From the NCBI GenBank assembly GCA_022419385.1, contig JAJUBI010000008.1, positions 2,108,001 through 2,172,000 on the forward strand: a stretch of 64,000 nucleotides of DNA, written 5' to 3'. Of the stretch, positions 24,101 through 35,120 are shown piece after piece (the first letter of the stretch is position 1; each line of letters begins with the position of its first letter). Origin of the DNA: Paraconiothyrium sp. Pb-2020. Lineage: Eukaryota; Ascomycota; Dothideomycetes; Pleosporales; Didymosphaeriaceae. A model generated the notes under the pieces. The model saw only the letters and a program-made list of their open reading frames with translations, did not search any database and was not told the DNA's origin. The position numbers were made by a program, and so were the translations under genes.

Positions 24101-26960
24101 CAGTGTGCGGCTTTGTGTCTCCGACAAGCACCTCCCGCATTAGGCAATATTCTGCATTTTCGAAAGTAGCAAACCGACGAGCAAGACAGACGCCGAACAT
24201 AACACGTAGATGTTCCTTTCTCGGTGCCTCTCCCATCATGTATGGTCGCCATACTTTTAGGTTGGATTTCCAGCGTGAAGGGAGAGAGGTGCGAGACATA
24301 GCCATTGAAGAACTTGACTTCAGCCCTCCTTCCACCACATAATTCGAAAGCCATCTTCTTTTTGAATTGGCCATGCAGGAGCAGCAAGAACCGCCAGGGC
24401 ATTACTAGCCATTCTTCAGGTTTTGCGTCTCCACCATCGCCTTCCACACGGGCCGGCGCTGTACAGCCTTGAACATGGAGACGTAGACTGAGAGACCACA
24501 TAGATGAACACAAGAACACTTCGTAATCACGTGCTTGCTGCTCTTCTTCAGCTTTCATCTCCTCCGGCGATTACCTTCCCCATCTCAGGATTTTTCACAC
24601 TCTTGAGTACAAAGAAGCCGTGGCACATCAACTTTTGCTACATCAATTTTTATTCCATCAAATCGTCCCCCGAACCGTCACCCACATAGGAAACGGCAAA
24701 TATGGTTTATCGCGAAGAACGAGCAAAGGAAGAAGGACGGATGATGCATCTTCCTTTGCGAATTTTGTTTTCAAGGCAGTCTTCCACATGAATTTTGGCA
24801 AGTAGCTTCTTGATGAACAACGAGCAGAGGACCACCCACATAGTAAAAAAGGCAATCGTGCTTTTATCCGGCCATTCTTGACAAGCGAGTCACGCTTGCG
24901 AACGTGGCCAGCGCCCATGAGGTCTCGCTAGATGTCTTTCAGACTAGAGGCTGCACGCCATATTTTTGTTTGCTCCCATCTTGAATGCAAGGAAGAAACA
25001 GAGCCAACCCAACCCACGTAATCTTGCGTTGTGTTGGTTTCAGCCGCGCATCGGAAGTTCGAATGTGACTGGATAAGAAGCAAGGCAACGTTGCCGTGAA
25101 CATCGGGCATTTTTATGTGACGGACGGAGGTCCCCATCGCATTGTCGCTGATCAATCTTTACTCAAAGCGCAGAAGACCACATCATATTGTCGCAGATCA
25201 ATTTTTACTGGGGGCGCAGAAGACCGCACCATCTCCTCTTTCTCTGCATTTTGATCCTGCTGTTGATCCCGATTCTGTGCATCAAAAATAAGGCGGGTAG
25301 CATCGTCCTGACGTCCGGCAATCTTTTACGCAGCCGGCAGTTCTCATTCCGCGCTTTGAAGTCGATTTCTGCAGTCAAACTTCGATGTGTGAGAAGCAGA
25401 AGACATCGTATCATTGATTGTCAATTTTGTAGTGCACTCGACGACCAGAATGTGCAAGATACAGAAGGGAAAACAAGCATAGGTCGTCTCCGTTATTGTT
25501 TTATGCCCCAGAGATGGTTCTCATCGCATGTTCCACAGTCATTTCTGGAATTCCGACGCCAGAAGACCACATCACACCAATGCTCGTTGCATTGTAGTCC
25601 TGAGAATGCTAAGAACGTGGAGAGAACGAATGCCAGGCAGAACGGAAAGGCTTGCTAACCTTCTTATACATAGTCGGTGGTTCTCATGACTCGTGACGGG
25701 GCCGATTTCTGGTATCAAGGCGTGGGAAGTAGAACCCGTTCACTCGTCCATAGCTAGATTGTGTCCTGACTTCAATCCTAAGACTGTGTGAGAGAAAGAA
25801 CGCAGCCGACATAGTAACCATGTCTGCCGTATTTGTGTGACGACAGCGGTCCTCATAGCAGGCACACATGTCCTTTTTGGGGTCTGACGCCAGAAGACCA
25901 CATCATTCCCCATCTCTTCGATTTTAGTCCTGGAAATGCTAAGAGCGTGCAGGAGAAGACAAGACAAGACAGGCAAGTTATATAGTCATGTTGGCTTGTT
26001 GAGTGTAGGCGACTTTCACATATAGTCGTTGGTATATTGCTTTTGGTAGCGACAGTCTTCCACATGAGCCCTGGACAATCTGATTTTGGTAGCTGGAGGA
26101 ACGAGTGAATCCACATCGGGTCTGATGAGTAATGTTTCAGTGTTGCTCTTATTGCTAAGAAGCGGACGAGAACAGGCTGTTGACAGGCAGCAAAGAGGGT
26201 TCGTTGCAGGCGATGGGTGCGCAGGGATTTCTCCGCGTGTGTTTCCCTTTGAGTGTCTTTTGGGAGTCGATTGAATGAGGCGAATCCACGCCTAACTTGT
26301 TCATAGTATTGTTCTGGCTCTGCACTCGGTGCAAAGACTGCACAAGATAAAGAGGAAGACAGGCAGCATGGGTGTAATAGCGTACCTCTTCTGCGTCGGC
26401 GGTCTTCCACATGTACACATCTGCAGGTTGTTTCCGCAGGCAGCCTTCCACATAACCCTTCACCATGAAGGTCTTGAAAGCCGAACAAACGTGCCAAAGC
26501 ACATTTTTTTTATTGCCATGGCACTTTGGTCCGACCTTGCCAATATCGCAAACCAGAAGTCGAACAAGGTGCCATAAGCACCACGTAGATGCTGTTTGGG
26601 CGCTGGCAGTCTGCTCTTCCACATATATTTTCTGAACCTTGCGATTTTGTTGCCAAACAAACACTCACATCGTCCGTCTTCCAAGTATTTTAGTCCTATC
26701 GTCAATCCCAAGACTTATCTTAGATAAAGAAGGCAAGGCAGGCCACATAACTATGATAGCACAACGCTTATGCGCTGACAGTCGTCTCTTCCACATCTGG
26801 ACTGAGAACAAGGGTTTTGGTGGCTAAAGAAACGTGGCAACTCCCCATGAAAGCGTTGGTTGGTTGGTTTTGATCTTGCCTGCAATCCCAATTCTGACCA
26901 AAGAGAGACGAACGAACAAGGTAGCATAGACCGTTTTGGCGGCGAACGACAGTAACTATT
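21100..26960. repeat. Strongly diverged tandem-repeat tract
   Basis: No gene-like frames occur in almost 6 kb. A motif of the form CTCYC-(A)G-CACAT recurs in one orientation. GCACAT/GCGCAT anchors are at 21219, 21298, 21378, 21438, 21700, 21771, 21856, 21959, 22134, 22232, 22327 and 22420, with GGCCAT at 22513. The last five are 98, 95, 93 and 93 bp apart. Between anchors, similar blocks recur (TTTTGGT or TTTTAGTC, then GAGAGAAGACAAA). From about 24.3 kb the anchor changes to TCTTCCACAT or AGAAGACCACATC, with units near 25.57 and 25.89 kb sharing a longer block. The divergence is high, so unit borders are approximate. Whether the two halves share an ancestor is inference. Confidence 0.5.
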
Positions 26961-27495
26961 CATACCTTATCATAAATTCAGGTACACTTACCGTAGCCCT
27001 TCTGACTGTGTCCATGTGGGCGAAGACCAAGGATCATGGATCCGGGAAATAACCTACCAACAAGTACCGCAATGCGCCCTAGTAGTTCTATCTGAGCTAC
27101 ACTAACTGCAACACTAACTATGGAAAGGACCGTCGGTCCCCACGCAGGTGCATCCAACATTCTTCGTCCTACAGCTGCTATTAAGTGATGTGATCGGGGC
27201 CCTATAGCACTAGCTCGAGAACTTAATTTGATTATTAGGTCAGTTTTATGCGGAAGTGTTGCATTCTTCACATTTACTAGCCTTGTGCGCAATGATCTAT
27301 AATCAAGCTGTAGTAGTTGCCCTGGCTGCAACATCCTCCAAATTGTGTACCGGCGCATGTCAGGCAGTTTAAACCGCACGATCCATCATTCGACACATTG
27401 TTTGGAGTAGGCAAGGCCGACATACTCTGATTGGTAGGACGCTGTGGGATTTCACACTTCTCTAAGATTCTAGAAATGGCGTAGCGTCGAAAATC

Positions 27496-27780
27496 GGTGC
27501 CTTGTAAAAATTCCTATGCCACCTTTCCATGGAACAAATACATTTTCTACAACATTCTAGCTACTTTTTATATACTATAGGAGGCTAATCATTGGCCATA
27601 TTTTATGATTTGAAATGTTATGCCTGGTAGACGTTAAAGTAGGGCATCAAGCTGTCAAATTTGGTGTACTCGAGTGGACAGCCTAATGCCCAGCCTCATA
27701 TAGTACATAGAATGGCTGAAATGCTATGAGAAAGATATTCATTCCTTGGAAAGGTGGCATATAAACTTTTGCATATCACA
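27496..27780. mobile_element. Foldback MITE, copy 1
   Basis: About 285 bp whose two halves are inverted repeats of roughly 95 bp. The left arm begins GGTGCCTTGTAAAAATTCC and contains TATGCCACCTTTCC; the reverse complement of the right arm contains the same TATGCCACCTTTCC and aligns through to TACTATA-GAGGCT. Mismatches between arms are mostly C/T and A/G transitions. No coding capacity is present, so it is non-autonomous. Target-site duplications could not be fixed by eye. A related copy lies near 63.3-63.65 kb. Confidence 0.7.
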
Positions 27781-27842
27781 TCACCACAGAGGCATACAAG
27801 ACTACTTTTAGGGAAACCTTAATTAGCGCAGTAAAGATTCGA

Positions 27843-27878
27843 GGTCGCCTGAGGTGGAAAGGTCGCCTGAGGTGGAAA
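27843..27878. repeat. Perfect 18-bp tandem duplication
   Basis: The unit GGTCGCCTGAGGTGGAAA occurs at 27843-27860 and immediately again at 27861-27878, followed by a run of eight T after AAAA. It could be a slippage or excision scar just downstream of the MITE. Confidence 0.6.
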
Positions 27879-28295
27879 ATTTTTTTTCAATCCAAGATTC
27901 TATAATAACACAACAGAGTTCTGTGAAGCCGGCTGTCAGTCTTCATTCGGTACGTGCAACTGTTGCAGCCCTCAAGGATTCTGTGGTGGTGATGCAAGGT
28001 AACGTGGCACTGGATGCCAAAGCAAGTTTGCGAATTGCTCTGCTAGCGCGGGCCAAATTCAGTCACAACCATGTATCTTGGCCCAAATATTCGAGACGGC
28101 ATGTGTGGCGGTGTCTGCGCACAGCCCACGCTGATCACGATCGGCTGAGGCTGTGCAAACGACATGAAAACTCTCTGTTTCGCAACACCATAGCACCATC
28201 GTTTTACTCCGTAATGTTGCGATAATAATCACCACTTCTTGAAGCATGATCTTGATTGCTCCTAATGTTCCTGAGTAGCACTGGGGCTGTCAACC

Positions 28296-30267
28296 ATGGA
28301 CCTAGCAGATCAGGCTGGCGAGATAGCAGGCTGGTACTCGAACCAGAATGCCTCATCCAGGTAATTTTACTGCCAAAAGCGAAAGGATATGGCTGTTGTC
28401 TTTAGCCTTATATGCTACCTTTCTTTTCACGTGCCTCTATAATGCCAGCCGTGTCTTCTGTAGACCATGCTCATCCGTCCCATCCCTACGCTAACCTCAA
28501 TTCAGCTCCCAGGCCCTCCTTCAACAAGCCTTCACCCACGCCCAACTCTCACTCCGCTCTATCCTCTCCTCTGCCGACTACAATAATCTCTTTCCCCCTC
28601 ATGCCCAAGATGTTTCGCCCCACAGCATCCAGGACGTCCAACGAATTCTCTGCGACGCGCAAAATGCCTACGAGCACCGAACTTCGCGCACCGACGACAT
28701 TTTCCAGACGATAGCGCCGACAACTGCGATGTCGGTACCTACTGTGCCGACGACTGTGCTCGGGAGGTCTAAGGTCAAAGTAAGAAGTTGGTTACTGAGG
28801 TTGTCGGAAAAAATAGTGCATTATGGCAATGTTTTTGATGTTTTGGTTCAGCATCATCCTGAATACGTGTCCCTAGCCTGGGGAACATTCAAACTGCTCT
28901 TCATCGTAAGTCTTGTATTCCAGAAAATCTTACTATTACGTTGCGACAACGATTTCCTGATATACAAAAGGCCATAACAAACCACGCCGAAAACGCTTCT
29001 AAACTAGCTAAAGCCCTTGCCCGAATGGCCGACCTACTTCCTCAGCATTCACTGCTTTTGATCCTCTACCCAACGCCTCAAATGCAGCTCTCGGTCGCGC
29101 GCCTCTACGCACACATCATGAAATTCTTCTTATCATCGCTCAAATGGTATAAAGAGGATCGCGCCAAGCACGCGCTCAAAGCTCTTCTCCAACCATGGGA
29201 CTTGAGATTCAAAGAAGATTTCGATGCCATTACGTCCGAAGCGCAGCAAATCAGACAATTGGCCGATGTGGCGATGAAATCGGAGTTGCGGAGCACGAGG
29301 CAGGGGGTGGAGCTGGTCATGAGCGAGGTACGGGAGTTGAAGGGGGAGAATGAAAGATTGCAGAGGTTGATTAAGGATAGATTTGATTTGATGGGCGAGT
29401 CGGTGATGCGTGAGTGTATTCTTCATATATTCGGGTGCATGCTAATGATGGTGAGGCATGTACCAAGAACTCCACGTCGATTTTGCGTCCCAGCGCGCAA
29501 CGCTTAATCGCGTCCACCTGAACCAGATGCTTTCACTGCCGCTCTGGGGCTCTCTACCGACATCAGGCGAGTCTCTGCGATACTGCAGATCTATGCGTGA
29601 CAGGCGGCGACATTGGAACAAGCTGCCTCTTCCTGATGTTGCCAAACTCGAGATGTGGAGTACACAAAGCGACAATACCGTACTTCTCGTCGACACATAC
29701 GCGCAAATATCCGCAAAAACGTTTATGGTGGACCTGATCGATCTGATTATCGACAATGGGATAACTATTCTTTGGGCACTACGCTATGCAGAGTTCTGGG
29801 GCCAGTGCATGACCAGTGTGGATATCATCCGCATGTTGGTGCTACAGGCCATGCAGATCGGCTCTGATCATTTACTCAATAGACCGTTTCCGGTAACGGT
29901 CGAGCAGCTTCGAGAAGCGGCAAGCCTAAGCGACTGGATTGTGATCTTGAACCGGTTGCTTTCCGGTCTTAGTCATGCGTTTCTAGTCTTGGATCCCGAT
30001 CTCCTGGGGCACGCGACGGCACATGAGCGAGGCTTCTCCATGGAATTATTGGACTTATTAAGGTCAGAGCTTTCAGCCAGTGTGAAGATAGTCGTAGCCA
30101 TGTCATGCGTCAGCCGAGGTTATGCTGAGGAGCTACAGTCCTCGAATGCCTGCGTCAAGATCCAAGTTGGTAGCTCGGATTGGAGAAGACCACGGAGGCA
30201 GGGTCGGCCACGGATGAGACTTCAGGATATGAGACGTTCCAGATCCGGACGTGCGGAGACCTCTTGA
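28296..30267 (+). CDS. DUF7708-type fungal protein (incompatibility-associated)
   Basis: Four exons, 28296-28360, 28506-28905, 28971-29409 and 29456-30267, all joins in frame, give 571 residues. The sequence IVHYGNVFDVLVQHHPEYVSLAWG, followed by a helical coiled region (SEVRELKGENERLQRLIKDRF), is characteristic of the DUF7708 N-terminal region found alone or before NACHT/ankyrin modules in filamentous fungi. The C-terminal half contains NTVLLVDTY and HAFLVLDPDLL segments resembling a degenerate P-loop-like fold, but I see no Walker A motif. It ends Arg-rich. The stop is 10 bp from the stop of the convergent AAA ATPase. The role is unknown; family context suggests non-self recognition. The first 65-bp exon is the least certain part. 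Confidence 0.7.
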
Positions 30268-30277
30268 TGGCAATGGA

Positions 30278-33123
30278 TCACCGTAGCCCAATATCTCGAG
30301 CCCTCTGGTCATCAGTATGACCCTGCATGCGCTTCAGATACGCACTGAAGTCAGATGAGACAGAAAGCGCTTGGACTAGGTGCTCCCAATCGAGGCGCTC
30401 GTTCCTGAATATGGCCAGCTGTCGCGCGGTCGTTAACACGTTGCGGATCTGGCGACCGTTCAACTCTTTCCCAGCCAGGTCATCCACATGAAGCTTGATC
30501 TCGTCAAAATTGACATCTTCGTCATCTTCCTCAAGCATGTCAATGAAATTCTGCCATATCTTCTTTCTGGATGCCCGGTTCAGATTCTCGTAATGTAGCG
30601 CCACCTGGATGCGAGATTTGAATGCTTCGTCGAACATGCCGACACGATTGCTCGTCAGAATCAGAATTCCATCGTAGTACTCGAGAATCCGTAGAAAAAC
30701 GGATACGAGGCTGTTTCTCTTTAAATCAGCCATGGAGCGCTCCTCCAAGAACACATCTGCTTCATCTAAGAGAAGAACGCAATTCCAAATCTTCCCCAAG
30801 TGGAGTACAGTGCTGAGATATCTCTCCACGGCATCTGCGCTCGTCCCTATGTCTCCACAGGTTACGCGGTACAGCGGCATCTCTGCAATCTCTGCGACGC
30901 TCTCGGCTGTTAAAGTCTTGCCAGTTCCCGGACCGCCGTGCAAGAGCATTATTAGTCCATTGCCCTTGCCTGTTGTAATATCTGTACGTTTTCCAGCAAT
31001 GCCGATGCCTTGTTTAACGCCCCTTTGGGATGTTCGGACAGTGACCAGAGCTCGAACAAGATCCTTCGTCTGTTCCGGAAGCACTAGCCTATCGTAGGCT
31101 TTCTTGTTCCAGTGCACAGGGTAGATGCAATCGACAAAGAGATGGACCCACTTCTTCTCGTTGAGGTAGAACCCATGAATGTCCGGCGGTAACAATAGAA
31201 TTGCAGTGCCTGATGGGTCTTCTCCAGTACTGAGATATGCAGGCATTCGGTCGAATGGATGCGTTACTGTCGGTCTGATGAAAGTAAAGGCCGACGCGTG
31301 TTCGTGCATTTTACGGTAGATCTTGTGGTCTATCATAAATCTAGCATCAGGCTAGAATCGTGAGCTCAATATTGAAGCATAGGACATTGTCCTCAGACTT
31401 ACGAAGAATTGGTCCTGCTTAACGTTGTGGCCTTTGTATGTGATCTGCGATGCGAACCGAAGGTCCCACTGTTTTCTTCCATGGTTTCGAATAGAATCTT
31501 GCATCTCTGGAGAAGAGAATTTGTAAGGATACGCAGTAAGCGTTTGTATCATCATGGTCTCCGATTCGATTGGAGGTACCGAGATAATACTCCGCTTACG
31601 AGCGAAGCGCGCACCATCAGTCTGGAAAGACCAACAGGTAAGGGTGACCCAACCATCCTTGTTGAATTCTGGCCACTCCTGCACGACAAAAGCTGCTGGT
31701 CGCCCATATGTGCCACTCACAATAAGTTCATTTGGTTTGTATAGTTTCAGAAGATGGGCGGGACTGACCAGTCCACGCGCAAAAAGGCTCTCAGCCTCAG
31801 TGAACTCCAAGTCGAACCGGTGTAAGATGTACTTGAGAAGAGCATCAATGTGACTTTTGGATTCGGGGTTTTCCAAGATGTATTCTTCCAATAAGCGACG
31901 GTGGTGGAAGAGAAACAAGTCAACGGGTGCGATTCGATACTGTTCGAACGGCTGTGGTGGTTCCACTGGGGTAAATGATGGTATATTCTCATTAGCGTCG
32001 CTTACCGGTTGGAAGTAACACGTGGCGATGCTCTGTAGTACGTTCCTCGAGATCTTCGATTTTGTATACAGATCTTCAGTCCATCGAGGAGGAACGCCAG
32101 CACGAGCCATGAGGATCGAAGCTTCGGAGCATTCAACCGTCCTCATGATTACAAAGGCAACGCCGTCGGTGTTGTTTTCCATAAAAGCGTTGAGATCAAA
32201 GATAGGGATCGTGCCATTAAGATGGGAGAAACGTTCCAATGATTCCCGGTCGTAAGGGTCGAAGGTTGCGTCAGGGACGGGAAAGTCGCGGAAAGCCGGC
32301 ACTGGATGACTGCCGCGATGTTCATGAGTACAATTTATTTTGTAAACAAGATCGAATAGAGGTGGTATGGCTCCGGTCTATTCATGATCAGTAAATTTGT
32401 ACTCGTGTTCCAATGTCACAAATTTTGAGGACCAACCTCAACCAATACACCCTGATCCGTGTTCAGATTGTTGCCATGCGCGACATTACTTTCATCCATA
32501 TGCAAGGACTGTACATTACATCCCTTTCTTCGCTTCTCTTTCTTCGCGTGAGAGTCATTTCCCGCTCCTTGACGCTTCGGAGGCATTGTAGACGTAAATC
32601 GACCTTGCAGGCCTGGTTCTTTCCGTCTCATCAACAGTCGCTTTTTATTCTGCTGTTCGAGGAGCATCAGTTGCATCTGATAGTCTTGCAGCGCATGATT
32701 GCCTCCAGTACCAATCCCGTTGTCCTTTGACTCGATTATGTGGATTTCGTCGTCGTCTAGCTCGTCACTCGGTATGAGTAGGTGGATCTTGTCGTCGCTG
32801 AGAAACTTGAGATACGCGTCTAACTTCGCGGTTTGGCCGTCCGCGGCGTCCTCCGAGATAGTCGCTTGCACCCACTCTGCTTCTTTCGCGTTATCGGCCT
32901 CAATTTTACTCTGTTCAATTCGCTGTCGCGCTTGGCTTTGTCGCTGAAGCTGTGCCTGGGAATATCGCTGGATTGAATTCTCGCTCAGTGATTGAACGGT
33001 ACTGACGCCATGTGAGGTTTCAAGTCGGCAAGCGCGAAAAGACTCCACTCCATCAAACGGGAACATGTAGTGTGGGTGGCATGGTTGATCAGGCTGGAAC
33101 CTGGGAGGATAACGCGGGTTCAT
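30278..33123 (-). CDS. AAA+ ATPase with N-terminal DUF7025-like region
   Basis: The best model on the minus strand is three exons, 32451-33123, 31403-32301 and 30278-31351, giving 881 residues. The 51-bp second intron is firm (GTAAGT...CTAG, joining into ARFMIDHKIYRKMHEH). The 149-bp first intron (GTGTAT...CCAG) is phase-compatible but weaker; it is favoured because the downstream exon has no usable ATG. The N-terminal part contains HALQDYQMQLMLLEQQNKKR, common in fungal AAA proteins, then a long DUF7025-type region. The ATPase core near residue 660 has Walker A GGPGTGKT, Walker B VLLLDEADVF, sensor-like ILTSNR and an arginine in FKSRIQV. These proteins resemble AAA ATPases of unknown substrate common in Pezizomycotina. 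It is convergent with DUF7708 and divergent from a HET gene. Confidence 0.8.
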
Positions 33124-33638
33124 CGCGCAATCTTGGCGTAAGGCTGGGATTGCGCTTGCGCTGATCTGCTACATGACAAGCGGCACCTGCAGGGATTAGA
33201 TCTATGACTCCAGTTGTGATTGGTTAGCCAACAATTAGCATATTGACCCTGCCCAGTGAAGGTTGATGACTGCGGCTTTGAAAACAACTGCTACCGCGAC
33301 AGCTGACCCCATGCCCACTGGCCTAACATGTAAACTCACTGGCGAATATACTGTCCGAGAAAGCTGTGGGTGCGATGCTCGCGGCTCGTGCACATACATA
33401 GTACGACTCTCCACTCCTACCTAGGTACGAGAACAAATCATTCGTGGGTGAGCATGTTGTTCTTCGCCCCAAATGCCGTGACTAATCGCATGCGAGAGGT
33501 TCAAAGCCCCGCAGCTGAGCGAGGCGCAGCGCGGATTTCCTTCAGCTGTCGTCAGCTGTTGCTTGGCGCCATTTCCAGCATACTACACGGCCAGAAATTC
33601 TCGCTTGGAGGCAATTGTTGAAAACTCGAATAGCTAAG
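33124..33638. other. Divergent promoter region between AAA ATPase and HET gene
   Basis: 515 bp between two start codons on opposite strands. No repeats or obvious operator palindromes were noticed. Confidence 0.4.
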
Positions 33639-35120
33639 ATGAAAATTACCAAACCCACCAGGAAGCGTCCTCGGCAAAAGCCTACCCCGAACACAGGTCG
33701 TCGAAAACGCGTGGCTAAATCGAGAGTCAACTCTGAAGTTACGGCTCCTCAACGTTCCTCCAGTAGCAGCCAACAGGATGAAGACGAACCTGACATTCCA
33801 GACTTCAAGCATGAACCCCTCGATCACAGCAAGCCGTTCATACGCCTTCTACGTGTTCTACCGACCTTCTCTGCAGGCGGACTTCTGCAATGCCGGTTGA
33901 CGAGTAATAAGGAGATCGCTTCGAGCATATATATATGCCTCTCGTATATGTGGGGAGACGATCCTCCGTCAAGATGGATCATCATCAACGAAAAGAAATT
34001 CGCCATTCGAGAGAACCTGTGGGCGTTTCTAAATGTTGCCAGAAGCAAGTACACACAGGCTGCGCTATGGATCGATGCGCTGTGCATCGACCAGGATAGT
34101 GTAAAAGAACGCAACCACCAGGTCGAACAAATGGGAGAAATCTATTCGGCGGCTAGAAACGCTGTGGTCTGGCTTGGTGACAGCAAACCATTAGCCAGAC
34201 TTTTCCAATCTCTGGCCGCCGTTGATACACTCAGCGTTGACATCGTTCGCGAATTGCGCGAGCTCAGAACAGATTGGCGACTGCTAGCGGACCACAAGTA
34301 CTGGACACGAGCTTGGATAATCCAAGAACTTGCCTTGCCAAAAGATTGCAGTCTCCTGGCAGCCGACACTGTATTTGATGCTTCTCGACTTTATGAGCTT
34401 TATGAAAAGGCCAATCTCCCGGAAAGCCACAACCGCAGACTTCGCTCAATTTTGAAGCTCAATCTTAGAACGCAGCGTCTTGGGAAGTTATCACTGATCT
34501 CACTTCTCGTGGCTGTCCCGGATCAAGCATGCGCTATTCGTCGAGATAGAGTGTATTCTCTCCTGTCTCTTGCTGTAGAGGGAAAACACATCACAGTCGA
34601 TTATGGCATCTCTGACGAAGACTTCTTCTTCAGCCTCGTCAAAACCTGTGCGAGTTCTATGTGCCTTTGTTCGATACATTTGATTGCCCGGGTCCTGGGA
34701 TTCGAGGGGTTTGAACCCCACAAGCCAATATATTCGCCCATTCCGATTGCCGAAACGGTCATTGTCTCGCAGGAATACCTCTTTCCACCGAAAAAAGGAT
34801 GCAGTTCCCCACCAGTTATTTTCAATGCAAAAGATATATGCGAACTATTTTCAGGACGATTTTACGTCGATCACTCCGAGATTGTGTGTATCCCGGCGGC
34901 ACAAAGATCACCGAAGCTACTATCTACGAACGGCGATCTCAGCTCTAGAAGGTCCGGTATCGGCTTGGAACCGTGTGCAACAGGGGGCTACACCTTCCGA
35001 ATTAATCTTTCGACCCTCGTTCAATTCCCAATTTTCGCAAAGAAACTAGATTCTAGGTCCTTGTGCTCCAATGCAAAGTGGTCGGTCGAATGTTTTCGAA
35101 TCCTAGAAGAATCAAACTAA
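33639..35120 (+). CDS. HET-domain (heterokaryon incompatibility) protein 1
   Basis: Intronless gene of 493 residues from the first ATG at 33639; an upstream in-frame TTG at 33615 is not a likely start. A basic, Ser-rich N-terminal tail of about 60 residues is followed by the HET domain: IYICLSYMWGDDP, ALWIDALCIDQD, QVEQMGEIYSAARNAVVWLG and WTRAWIIQELALPKDC. The C-terminal half has no recognised module. HET domains trigger cell death when incompatible nuclei meet; whether this copy is active cannot be read from sequence. It is divergent from the AAA ATPase and upstream of a second HET gene in the same direction. Confidence 0.9.
   Translation: MKITKPTRKRPRQKPTPNTGRRKRVAKSRVNSEVTAPQRSSSSSQQDEDEPDIPDFKHEPLDHSKPFIRLLRVLPTFSAGGLLQCRLTSNKEIASSIYICLSYMWGDDPPSRWIIINEKKFAIRENLWAFLNVARSKYTQAALWIDALCIDQDSVKERNHQVEQMGEIYSAARNAVVWLGDSKPLARLFQSLAAVDTLSVDIVRELRELRTDWRLLADHKYWTRAWIIQELALPKDCSLLAADTVFDASRLYELYEKANLPESHNRRLRSILKLNLRTQRLGKLSLISLLVAVPDQACAIRRDRVYSLLSLAVEGKHITVDYGISDEDFFFSLVKTCASSMCLCSIHLIARVLGFEGFEPHKPIYSPIPIAETVIVSQEYLFPPKKGCSSPPVIFNAKDICELFSGRFYVDHSEIVCIPAAQRSPKLLSTNGDLSSRRSGIGLEPCATGGYTFRINLSTLVQFPIFAKKLDSRSLCSNAKWSVECFRILEESN

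Larger units (their letters stand above)
26961..28295. other. Intergenic, AT-rich, containing a MITE and a short duplication
   Basis: It contains a minus-strand 133-codon frame at 26978-27379 without recognisable features (its start codon is GTG), a foldback MITE, a perfect 18-bp tandem duplication and a 123-codon plus frame at 27854-28225 of no known family. No gene is supported. Confidence 0.45.

Noticed and set aside
21200..26960. CRISPR-like array of regularly spaced motifs
   Set aside because: Eukaryotic context, repeats are degenerate and spacers are themselves related, so this is a diverged tandem repeat and not a CRISPR.
26978..27379. 133-codon minus-strand frame before the MITE
   Set aside because: Starts with GTG, has no ATG with good context upstream, and resembles no family; kept only as part of the intergenic note.
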